Below are positions 43,756 to 54,508 of a stretch of 64,000 nt of DNA, piece by piece (the first letter of the stretch is position 1; every line of letters starts with the position of its first letter). The stretch is from the NCBI GenBank assembly GCA_013146195.2, contig CM028378.1:13685828-13749827 (forward strand), read 5' to 3'. The DNA is from Codonopsis lanceolata (Eukaryota > Streptophyta > Magnoliopsida > Asterales > Campanulaceae). The position numbers were made by a program, and so were the translations under genes. The notes beneath the pieces are model-generated. The model made no database searches, was not told the DNA's origin, and saw only the letters and a program-made list of their open reading frames with translations.

Positions 43756-46361
43756 TAGGGGTGGGTGAGCTTGGTCCGGTTCGGTCCACTTTTTTGAAAA
43801 AAATGAGAGAACCAGGACCAGACCAATAGTCCGGTTCTAAAAAAATATAGAACCAAGACCAACTCAATATGTTTAAAAACTAATACATTGGTCCGGTCCA
43901 GAACCAATTGAAGACGTACGAGAACCAGGACCGGACCAATACGATGGTTATTTGTTTTTTACTTGTTTAATACAAATACATAATAAAATCTAAAAGATTT
44001 AAACTTTATAAATAGATTAAAAAACCTTCAATAAAATTACATTCAACAGTTAAAAGTGTCGAAATCATAGACTCATAAACATAACAAACCGGTGGAAACA
44101 AAATAGTACAAAAGAAATAGAGAAAAAAATAACTAAAAAGTCTGAGCTTAATAAGTGTTGAGTGTTAATGCTAGAAATGTAAAATAACAAAAGAGTACAA
44201 AACAGTCTATTGAGAGCACCGAAGGAATGTAAATCGGAACCTCCTCAGTCTCCAATTCTCCATCCTGACATCCCCAACCAAGCAATTCCTTGCCTGCAAA
44301 ATATATTAACAAAAGTAAGAAATAACAAAACAGACTGAAGAATTTGGATGGATCAACAAGTAATTTTCCATTTGAAAAATGAATATCATTGGAATTCATA
44401 ATTTTTTACAACAACATTATGAACACTCTAGAAAGTATGAGCTTTGAGGGCCAATTTTTTTACAACGCACAACCACAACGGAGCAAAAACTGAACACAAT
44501 CAAGAATCAATCATAAAATTGCTTCCATAGGCCATAAAGAGAAACATTCCATGAGCATCTGTTGCATGGCACCACAACATTCCATGAATCATTTTCTACC
44601 ACTTTATCACTCTGCCAATCATATGGTGTTGTTAACGACATTTACTGAAAACGTTCACTGCAAGAAAACACATAAAACAGAGCTGTGTTTTAATGGGATA
44701 GATAATCCAACTCTTAACAATGTATTAAGTTTATAAGACGAAACCCCAATGAAAAGGAAAACACAATGATCAGATTTCTTTGATACAAGATTCTGAATCA
44801 TAACTGTCATTTTAACTTTGGGGTTTGCTGGCTAAAGGATTATTCATGATTATGCTGATTTAAGTATGGATACACTTTGTAGAGGTTTACGATGACCAAT
44901 GTATGTAGCTTCGACCTTCAAAATGGTTCTCATTAATATTTCTTCTCCCCAAACCAAAAATAGAAATTCAAAAACAAGAATTTCAGTTTCTGTAGAGCTA
45001 CCTTCTTTTTCACAATAGTTTCAGAGTCTCTCATAAACAGAATCAATCAAATCACCTAAAGCTAAGGTGGCATGACAATGGCATCCTTCACTCCCAACAA
45101 CTTTGTCTACTAGCTTATGTTTGCGATTCAACGAGTCTTATCTCTTATCACAAGTTAATAAAGGAAACAAAAAGCAGCAAAAGAAAGGTGGAACAAGATT
45201 GACAGATTATAATAGCAACACAAATATACTATGGTTTACTTCATGGATTTTATTATAGCCATGTTTTTTGGCACAGTGAATTGTTGTAACAGGATAAGGC
45301 AAGACACGAAATTCTAGAAGCATCGGAACACTCAATGGAATTCATAATTCATAAAATCTGATTATTTTTTATCGGCAAAATAAATTATATTTATCATAAG
45401 ATGAAGCTAATTAGTAATCACTAATCACACCAAAATACTCCAAATATCAAAGACTTCCAAAGCCTATAACCTATAACACAAAGAGCTGCATGACACACAA
45501 AAATCCCAAACTGATGCATTTAAAAACTGTTGCATTTCAAAAGCTGCTGCATTTCAAAAAGACAAAAACTGCAGCATTTCAACTCAAATCTGTAAATTCA
45601 AATTGAACATAATTATAAATAAAATGGGTTGTAGAAAGTAGAAACTGCTAAAATTGAAAGATCACATAACATGTAATGAGAAGCTGGGCAGAGGCAATGC
45701 CGCAATGGACCATTGAGAAGCATGTGAAGGCAGAGGCAGAGCGATCACATAACATGTAATGAGAAATTGAGAAGCATGCGAAGGCAATATCTTTGGCCGA
45801 CAGCCACAGCCACAGCCACCAACGAAGGAGACTAGGAGAGTGGGGGAAACGAGAAATCTAGGGTTTATCTTTGAGAGAGATAAAGAAGAAGGGAAAGAGA
45901 GGTATCGTACTTGACGACCTGGCGGCTGACCTTGTTGGTTGGTCGGAGACGACGTTAATGGCGGACGTCGGACTCAGTCACGAAGGTCGGAGGGATAACG
46001 AGAGCCGAGAGGCGAGAACGGCGAGAAGAGAGAGTGAGATGAGTACTGTCTGAGTGTCTGTCGATGAGAAAGTGAGATGAATTCACAAATAGGAATATAT
46101 GATTTAGTTTTAGGGTTAGTATAATATTATATATATATATATATATCAATTATACTATATTAGAATATTATATAAAATAAAATAATAATAAATACACATT
46201 GGTCCGGTTTGGTCCGGTTTTGCATTTTTGGTTTCTGGAACCGAGGACCGACCCAATTGTCTGGTTCTGTAAAAATTCAGATCCAGGACCAATCCAAAGT
46301 ATTAGTCCGGTCCATTTTTAACTGGTCCGGTCCGGTTCCGGAAAAGTTATGCTCACCCCTA
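43756..46361. mobile_element. hAT-type transposon, non-autonomous
   Basis: The terminal repeats are TAGGGGTGGGTGAGC with TTGGTCCGGTTCGGTCC on the left and, read inversely, TAGGGGTGAGC with CCGGAACCGGACCGGACC on the right. They are flanked by ATTTTACA (43748-43755) and GTTTTACA (46362-46369), a 7/8 match to an 8-bp hAT duplication. Many GGTCCGG and GAACCAGGACC subterminal repeats occur at both ends (43775-43950 and 46200-46340). The 2.2-kb interior has no transposase I can recognise. It has a (TA)n run near 46130 and an exon-like GKELLGWGCQDGELETEEVP stretch on the minus strand near 44250. Confidence 0.85.
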
Positions 46362-46369
46362 GTTTTACA

Positions 46370-46604
46370 TGTATTTGTAATTTTAAGATCTGGGGTGTAA
46401 ATATAAATTAATGGGGTGTAGGGAGTATTATTTGTCTTTTAGTATAGTATTTGTGATTTTGGAATTTGGGGTGTAAATATAAAACAATGAGGTGTAGAGA
46501 TTAATTGATGGGGTATAATGTTTAAAAAGTCTTATCAAGTTATTTCACTTAATAATATTTGTATAATTATTTTAAATGAGGTGTAGAGATAGATTTTTGA
46601 GGTT
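46370..46604. other. Intergenic DNA with short duplicated motif
   Basis: GGGGTGTAAATATAAA followed by a GGGGTGTAGGGAG-like motif occurs twice (about 46390-46430 and 46468-46500). There is no gene. Confidence 0.5.
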
Positions 46605-46920
46605 AGATTAGAGTGTCCACAATGGACACTTTTATCTACTCCTTAAACCAGTTTTTGGAGTATTGTAACCAAACTGGACTATGCAATGAACTCCCAAACC
46701 CACACTCAATCGCAATCGCCCGGCAAGTGACTCGCAAAGTATTGCGATTCGTTTAGCTGAACAGTAACTCTCTAGCGTCTTTCCCTCTCCTCGCTCGCCG
46801 CTCTTTTTCCCTCTACCATTCTCTCTCCTCTCTTGGCGCTCTTTTTCCCTTACCAGTTCTTCTCGTTCTCTTCTCATTCTCCTTCCTTCCATCGACAAAA
46901 TGGGCACCACTGAGAAGAAT
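46605..46920 (+). mobile_element. Possible PIF/Harbinger left end
   Basis: TTA followed by GAGTGTCCACAATGGACAC (from about 46611) has the form of a plant PIF terminus with its 3-bp duplication, and a CT-rich leader follows. I found no matching right end. It may belong to the same element as the ORF1-type gene at 50064-51790. Confidence 0.35.
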
Positions 46921-48890
46921 TTTTCGTAGCTACACCGATTCAGGTCTATTTCTCTTCATTCCATAGTAATTTTGATTTTCAATTATTTCAGGTTTCAACT
47001 TTCTGAAAATTTGTTCTTGAAGCACATTTTTTTCTTGCAGCAACAACTTGAGGTGTTCCATTTCTCCAGATGGTCCAAGGGAATTGAAGGTCCTTTGGTA
47101 AGATTTCAATCAATCCTAACCCTCATTATAAAAAAGAAAAAAAAACCCTAATTGTGTGCTTCTGACATCTCTCTCCCTCTTTCAACCCTTTTCACTTCAT
47201 ACAAAAATTATCTGTAACCCGTCACTTTGGAACACAGAGTAGATGACATTTACTTTGCTAAGGTAATTTGAAGGGTTTAGGTCCTCTTGGTTATTGTGCT
47301 AAGGTAATCAGTTAGTTCAGCTACACACACAAATGAAAGCAATAAATGAAAAGAAACAAGAGCAAAATTCATTTGAGAGCATCATTATTACCCTTTTATA
47401 ATTTTTATCAATTACTTTGATTCAGCTATCCAGAGTTTGCGGAGGAGGATTTGAAAAGATATAAGAGATTGTTCAAAAGGCTTCCACCATCTCACTAGGT
47501 ATTTTCATCTTCTTTTCAAAATAGAACAATGGCTTCTGAGGTAAGTTTTGAAAGGATGTGGTTATCTATGAGCCCAATGAAATATTATAGATTTGTGTTT
47601 CTCATAATTACATTTGCACAACTCGACTTTGTATTCGCAAGGGCTTCTACACATGTCAGAAAAACCATAGAAACTTGAGTGACTTTAGAATTATTCTATG
47701 TTTCTTATGCACGTTCAGACAACAATGCACAACTTATTAGTTTGCTTATATTCTGCAATCTGACTAGGATTAGCCAGGTCATAAAGTCAACCACAAAACA
47801 CAATATAAACGCCAAATAGAATAAAAGTTAAGGGTCTAAATACAGATGACGTTCTTTTGTAGGTATGATGATTGCATTTGAATCTTACATATTCTCTAAA
47901 GAAAACAAAGTGTAAGTACAGTAGTATAATGAGTTGTTATTACACAAGACTCAATGATAATGACCATATAATGTTTCTCAAAGCTCTAATCACTTCTGTA
48001 ACTCAAAAACTCTCATTAATAGGTAACAAGGTATGTCACGTAAACCGTCCCCATATTTTAAAGTAATACAAATCAAACAAAACTTCAGTCAGGAGCTCTC
48101 TTTCAGTTGTACCTGCAAAGCTCTGGTTTCTCGAGGCCTCTAAATCATTTCATGTACCCCCCATTGTTGGCATCTTAAAATGCAATTGATTGAAAAGTTT
48201 TCCACGAATTAGAATGTGAGCTTTCTTAGCAGGTTGAATCAAGAAATACTTTTGCATCCTGTTCCCATTCTTGTGAAGGCGAAGTAACTAATCCAAATTC
48301 ATTTGTCGCATCTTACAAAGAAGGTTGGCGGTAGGAAGATCAAGCTCATCTGCTGAATTGGATTTCACAAGATCCTTAAGTTGATCTCTGAGGGCTGAAA
48401 GGCATGTGTGGAATGTGGCAAGGATTGGTGGGATCGACATCGACAGTACAGAAAGCACTTTGCTCAAGTACTCAATATCAAGTTATCAACAGACAACTGT
48501 TGTGCGCCACGGTCTGTTACGTATTGGATTCCCTTCAACTACTCGATATATAAAGCAGCAGCACCTTTTGCAACCTTTAAGAGGACATCGTAAACAAGTG
48601 ATATGAAATATTTGGAGAATTCTCCTAAATATGAAGTTAAGCGAAAAGAGGGTGTCGGGTTGCTTGTTAAAGGATACGCTTGGGCTGTTTTGAGACATTT
48701 TGAGGGGTACGGGACACTAGAAGAATGGGCTAAATCAAAAGATCGCATACAAGCCAAGGAAGTAAACGGGTTTGGGGATGTTTGGGGCATCAAAGTGGCA
48801 CGGCATGCATGGGATCACAAGGGAGGCGGCAATAGTGGAACGGCAAGAGAAGGATGGCAGAGAATCCTAAATGAAGAAGAAATAAAATAG
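46921..48890. other. Mixed repeat-like DNA, no supported gene
   Basis: Splice-like CAG/GTAAG signals near 47040-47100 suggest transposon or UTR exons. The plus frame 48603-48890 (95 codons, VGLLVKGYAWAVLRHFEGYG) and the minus segment 48200-48420 (DLPTANLLCKMRQMNLD) look protein-like, but I cannot assign either to a family. Confidence 0.35.
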
Positions 48891-49620
48891 TTTAGAGTTT
48901 TAGATTAACACATGCTTTGTAATTAAGTCCTAAAAGGACTAATAGTTTAGGTCTTTTCTTTCCTAGTAAATTAGGATTTCCTTTTTGTTTTATCTAGATT
49001 TATTTAGGGTAATTTCTTGTAAGCCTATTTAAGGCATCGTTTAAATTTATTTTGGCAGATTTTGACGTTGAATAAACACCTCAAGAACACGGTTTGTGCT
49101 TCTTCTAAAATCGATTTCTTCTTCTTCAAGGTGAGTGAAGCCTAGAGAGGTTGAGTCGTCGGGATTCTTTACGTTAGGTGAGTGAAGCCTAGCCGGTGAA
49201 CTCGTAACCTATCCTTTTTCTTTTTATTTGTTCATGGCAGCCCATTCTATTTCGAAGGCGGAGCAGTTTTTGGGCAGTTTAATCCGCAACGATCGTGGAC
49301 TGTTTTGGGGCAGCATAATTCTGGAACGTGGGCTGTTTTAGGAGCAGGTTAGGCGTGGGTTTTGGCAAGTATTTTGGGCAGGTTCTAGGCGTGTGAATTG
49401 CTGGAATTAACAGGTAGTTTAGGCAGTCAATAGTTTACATAAAGGTAGGCGTGTGAGGGGTTAATCTGTAAGGAAACACTTTGTAGGCCTATTGAGGGAC
49501 TGAATTTGTAAGAGAGTTTTTATTCAGATTCGGGTAGAGTTTTGAATGGTTTTTGAGGCTGTTTTGGTGAGTAATAATTCGGCCAAGGGCTGATCCAGAA
49601 AAGCTGGAACATATTTTGTA
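48891..49620 (+). repeat. Retroelement LTR-like fragment
   Basis: The run GGATTTCCTTTTTG, then TAAGCCTATTTAAGGC, then GACGTTGAATAAACACC resembles the R-U5 part of plant Ty3/gypsy LTRs (short TATTTAA promoter, then a polyadenylation-like AATAAA). A GGTGAGTGAAGCCTAG motif occurs twice (49131 and 49180). Boundaries and PBS were not found. Confidence 0.35.
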
Positions 49621-49639
49621 ATTCAAACTTCCGCGTTCA

Positions 49640-50025
49640 CATCAACAAGCTCATTCACTGTATCCCCAAATGCTGCAACTCTTTGAGACGTAGCTGGAAG
49701 AGCATGAAACCTGTGGTCTCTTGTCTGTAGAAAAATATATTAAATTTGTCATATATATTAGGGAAAAAGGTTAAATGCACACATACGAAGGAAAATTGGA
49801 CAAATAAATGACCTTTCACTTAAATTAAAAGGAATTGTATGGCATTATAACGTATTATTTGTCTTTACACAGGTCATTGACGACACACACACACACCACT
49901 AGAATAGCTACGTTAACATTGAATTCATGTACATGCTCTAGTAGATTGAATAGTTTTCGAGCCTTTCCAGGACCATCAATAAGCCTCAATGCGGCCACAT
50001 CTATTGTACTGCCCATTGTCATATA
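49640..50025 (-). pseudogene. Unidentified protein fragment, two exon-like pieces
   Basis: The minus strand reads TIDVAALRLIDGPGKARKLF with NLLEHVHEFNVNVAI (about 50020-49900). After a possible intron it reads TRDHRFHALPATSQRVAAFG with DTVNELVDVN (about 49725-49640). Both look like genuine protein rather than noise, but I do not recognise the family. They lie between LTR-like DNA and the PIF ORF1-type gene, on the opposite strand. Confidence 0.3.
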
Positions 50026-50063
50026 TTAATATTTTGTGATTTTTTGTGTTGGTGTGTACAGGT

Positions 50064-51790
50064 ATGGATCCTTCTTGGTCACCTTTCCAACAAAATTTTC
50101 CCCCGGCGCAACTCAATATAAACCACACTCCGATGCAAGAAAGCACGTTGGACTGGCCACCAGCTGGATTCAATTTTCCTCTTACACCACTCCAACAAGC
50201 CCAGGCAACACAAGTTGCGCATGCTACATACGCATCTTTTTTAAGGGAACAAGTGCAAACAAGAAACCAGCCACTAACCCAACATTCCATATCTAGTACA
50301 CCAACACATTCTACATCTTATCAACCTCATTTTCCTACATCCCAAATTGAATCAAATTCAGTTGCAGCTTTGAATGTGCCACCCAAAATCGCTAATAGAA
50401 AATCACCGAATTGGAACCACATTGAAGATGTGGCACTTTGTGAGGCTTGGGTTCAACGTTCAGAGAATCCAATTGTCGGTAGTGGTCAGACTGGCGAAAC
50501 TTTGTGGTCTTACATCTTTGAGGATTTTTCTAAAAAACAACCTGAAACACAACGTACAAAAAAAGGATTGGAGAATAGGTGGGGTTCAATTCAAGCTGAT
50601 GTTACGAAATGGAGAGCTATCGTAATTAGAGTGAATAGAAATCATCAAAGCGGTGCAAATGTGGCTGATGAGGTTTATAGTTTGTAACTAATTGCTTTAT
50701 TTTTAAGGCTTTTTTATTTTGATTCGTTGAAAATAATAATCTTACTTATTTTTTTTAACAAATTGTATCACTTTATTTGTGTATCGTTGAAATCGATGAA
50801 ATAACACATACCTAACCTTTGTGTTATATGTTATTGTAGTGGGGAGCTTGTTACGAAGTATTCAAGAATGACCATAATCGGGATTTTAAGTTCTACCATT
50901 GCTGGGAGATACTTCAACACTCAACGAAGTGGCACCTTTCTCCAGGTGAAAAAAATCAAAGCCAGCCTTCTCCAAGAACTAATCAGGTCAATGAAACTCC
51001 ACCACCTCCATCCCCTATGCATGACTTGGGTGATATCGGTCTTGATGGATTGCCTGATGATGGCGTCTATCCTTCTGCAAGTATTCACATAACAAATGAC
51101 TCTCCCTCACCTCCCACACCTATTGGTCCTACTCCAAGTTCAATTTGGTCTGAGCCATTAAAACGACCTTTAGGAAGGAAATCTGCGAAGGAGAAACGTC
51201 GTCGGAGCGATAACAATGCGTCAAATGAGGCGTCCATGTGCAATAAAAGGTTGAGTGATCAAGTACATGAATGGAGGATGTCTCAAAATAGTCAGTTTCA
51301 GATGATGCAAGAAACTAATAAGACTCAATTTGAGACCTTGAAAGCAGCAAATGAGATTCAGGCATTCCATTTGATGAGGAAGACTAAGCTTGAAGCATTG
51401 CAATCTAGCATTGCAATTGTTCACGCCATAGGGGAAGCAGAGGAGAAAATGATCAACCGAGCCCCACATCTTCTCACTCCTGAGGTTAAGGATGGTCAGA
51501 CTGCAAGGTTTAAAACGCTGCAAGATCTTGAGAGGGAGCATAATGGTATATTTCATACCATTAACATTTTACCAAATTGCTTTTAATGTTTCTGATGTGT
51601 TACTCAAAAGAGGTGTTAATGATTCTTATATGTTACTCAAAATTCCATTTTTTTCCCAGTGATTCGGCATTTGGAATACTCCCCGGGAGGAAGTGCAAGC
51701 AGACGACTCAGCGACAATATGGTTAATATGAATCCATGTAACCTTGAAAATAGGTTCAATGCTTCATTCAACTCTGGTGAACAAGATTAA
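50064..51790 (+). CDS. PIF/Harbinger ORF1-type Myb/SANT protein, intact
   Basis: Three exons (50064-50672, 50840-51545, 51660-51790) with GT-AG junctions and consistent phases encode 481 aa without a stop. The start is the first ATG after a splice acceptor at 50061 (MDPSWSPFQQNFPPAQLNIN). Residues about 110-205 form the Myb/SANT-like trihelix domain (NWNHIEDVALCEAWVQRSEN; GLENRWGSIQADVTKW). The segment WGACYEVFKNDHNRDFKFYH continues it into exon 2. The C-terminal half has a basic block (GRKSAKEKRRRSDNN) and a helical NAM-associated-type region (EWRMSQNSQFQMMQETNKTQ). It would bind DNA, normally together with a Harbinger transposase. No transposase lies nearby, so it may be an ORF1 remnant of a deleted element or a domesticated host gene. 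The introns and intact frame contrast with the broken PIF1 and PIF2 copies. Confidence 0.75.
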
Positions 51791-53417
51791 TGGTCCAAAT
51801 ATGTCGTGCACTATTTTTGAATGACTATGTCGTGCACTATGAACTCTATGCTTCAGTATGCTGTGCACTATCTGTCATGCACTATTTTTTGAATTTTTTG
51901 TTGGTGCTCTGTGCATAGTTAGTAGTGAATAGATCAAAAGAGTTGTTCATCTTGAACATTTTTTTGTTGGTGCTCTGGGCATAATTCCTCCTTAGACACT
52001 CTTTTGTAAATGTAATGAATAGCTTCCCCTTTATTTAGTTTGTTAATGCTTGTATAGTCTCGATGTACAAAGGGCACATCCCATGTGTTGACGCTTATTC
52101 TAACTACGCATGACATTACCTATGTTGATGCTTATTCTAAGTTTGCATGTTTAACATGTATATACTTCCACTGTTTTGATATTTTTAGTTTTATATACTT
52201 GTATGACCTGCAATTATCTCGTTTCCATCCATTAATTTCAATATGAGATTGGATTTTCTTATCAAAAGTCAAAAATGAAATATTGGTGCTGCCATGCCCC
52301 TGCACGTGCTGCTCTTGAGTGGATCAGGTAGGGATACTTGTTGGATATGGATTCATTAATACTTTTATGGAATTTGGATGTTTCTTAAACAAATTTTTCA
52401 TAAAGATATCTCTGACATCGATGAGAAGCAGTTACTGTTCTACGCACAGATGGCTAACCTTGTCAACTATGAATATGCAAGAGCAGCCATTTGGGTGTTG
52501 TTTTGGTGCAGTTTCCAAGCAGTTTTTGGGTGCTGTTTGGGTGTTGCTTTGGTACAATTTTGGTATAGTTTTGTTGCAGTGTTGGTGCTTTTAGCTTTTG
52601 GTGCGCGCTTTGTTGTGGTTTTATTGGGTGCGATGTTGGAGTTTTGTTGCAGTTTGGGTGAGGGAGTTCTGTTGAGTATTACTCTGATCCAGGTGAGGGA
52701 GTTCTGTCGAGTTTGCCTTTGGCTTGGTAGACTTGTTAGAAAAGTATTACTCTGATCCAGGTGAGTTTGCTGATTAATGTTTTGTGCTCCATTATTTGTG
52801 TCAAAATAGAGTCCAGTGAACCTGTTGATGAATTTGTGAAGTGTGTAATCGTCTTGGTTTGCAACATATTCCATAACTATTGATGAATTTATGCATGCCA
52901 AGTTTATGGGATCAGATAATAATTGGAAGGGATTGTTATCTGGGGTTATTTAGCTCTCCTTCTGTTGCTTTTGTAACCACCTTTACTTCTATCTTTGAGG
53001 TTCTCCATAAGTTGGTAAGGGTATGAGGTATTACATCAAGGCTAGGAAGAACAGAAAGTTTGGGGGTAGTCATGTTATTCTTTATTTTTGCGATTCTTGA
53101 TGTGGTTATAAGAAGAGAGGTGGACTCACTTATCATGTCTTATTGTACTTGCTATCTAGCCTACCTGTATTGGTCTTCCTATGTGGAATGCAAAGTTGTA
53201 GCAATGCTATTCTTTTTGTAGTAGGCTAGTTTTCTTGACCATTGAGAATTTTCAAATAATTACAGGGAAGGTTATTTTGGAATCTGTTATTTTAAATGCG
53301 ATGGTTGTTGTGAGTCTCACTTTGTACACATTTTGGGCTGCAAAGAGGTTATGATTTCAATTTCTTGGATGTGAGACCTACTCCTCAGTCCTCAACAAAT
53401 AGTCGATCGAGTCAAAG
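51791..53417. other. Intergenic DNA with an unassigned exon-like piece
   Basis: At 52395-52490 the plus strand reads FHKDISDIDEKQLLFYAQMA then NLVNYEYARAAIW, which looks like real protein but is unassigned. It runs into a GT-rich imperfect repeat (52490-52620, TTTGGGTGTTG-type). A GTATTACTCTGATCCAGGTGAG-type motif, quoted here only to its first twenty bases, is repeated near 52675 and 52740. The last 200 bp before 53418 would be the promoter and leader of the thioesterase gene. Confidence 0.35.
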
Positions 53418-54508
53418 ATGGCGAATTACCCCAAGACCATCATCTCAAAAGACGTAGTTCCAGAAAATGTCGAAAAAGTTTTCGGTTTTTTGGAGGTATC
53501 CGGCGTTTCTCACACCATCCCACCAGAATACGAGGCCAAGGATTCCTACTCCGATTTGATTCGCACCTATCTCAAACCTGGCCACATCCATCGTGGCCGT
53601 GTCACCTGCGTCCTCTCCGTCAAACCTCCGATTCTTGTACTTAACTTTACCCCTCTATTTTTTCATGCCTAGAATTACTCAATTTCTACAGTGTTTTCTG
53701 TTGAATGCTTGTTTGGTTTCCTTGAAAATGTGACAAATTTGATTTTTTTTTCCGGGTTATATTCCACATATTGAATCTCCTTGTTGAATTTCTGGTTGAT
53801 TGCGGACACATTTAGGGAATGCTAATATTTGTTTGGTCGCCTAGAAACTGTGACAAATTTGAAACACAGGAATCTGTTAAAATTAAGTCAGTAGGCCTGG
53901 TCGTAGTTAACATAATTATAGAATCTCTTTTGATTGCCTACAAGTTGTATGGAGTTTGAGTTTTTGCTTGATTGTGTAAAATCCATGGAAATTTTGAAAT
54001 TGCTCTCATGTTAAAGACGCACGGATTCGTAAATAACTACGTAGTAGGATAATCCATCTATGATATCTTAATCTTGAAACTCTGTTTGGCTGCCTGCTTA
54101 GGAAGCTGGGTTGTAGAAAAAAGATTGTACTTTGAGATTGTCTACTATTAAGATAACTTCTAAAAATTATCTCAACGGCAAAATGGAGCTAATGAAAATC
54201 AACAGTGTTGCATTGTGATAGTGTCATTTTCATGTTTTAATGATCTTTGAAAGATTATGGTGGAAGATGTAATATATGAGTTCCTTTAATCTCGTTGTTT
54301 CAGTTCCTCTCCTTTGTCAGCAGCATAATGGAGGCTTTAATAAGTTTGTGGCTTTTTGTAGAATTTATTCCAAAGCTTGCATGGAGGAGCTGTTGCAGCC
54401 GTGGCAGAGATAATCCCTATTGCTTGTGCTAGAACTGTTGCTGGAAAAGATAAGGAGCTTTTCCTTGGAGAATTGAGTATGTCTTATCTCTCCTCTGCTG
54501 CCAAAGAT
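53418..54508 (+). CDS. Acyl-CoA thioesterase (hotdog fold), exons 1-2 only
   Basis: ACOT13/PaaI-type thioesterase, which hydrolyses acyl-CoA thioesters. Exon 1 (53418-53636, 73 codons) starts MANYPKTIISKDVVPENVEK and ends CVLSVKPPIL before a GTACTT donor. Exon 2 (54362-54508, 49 codons) carries the core: LHGGAVAAVAEIIPIACART with the HGG motif (residues 80-82) and a following Glu 89 at the position of the family's catalytic acid. It continues ELFLGELSMSYLSSAAKD and ends at a GTGAGT donor. Plant homologues end with a third exon of roughly 35-40 residues (a strand pair ending in ARATFYNMP-like sequence). I found no such exon on this strand up to 64000. The gene is therefore truncated, has a very distant last exon, or uses a novel one (see 57829). 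Confidence 0.8.
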
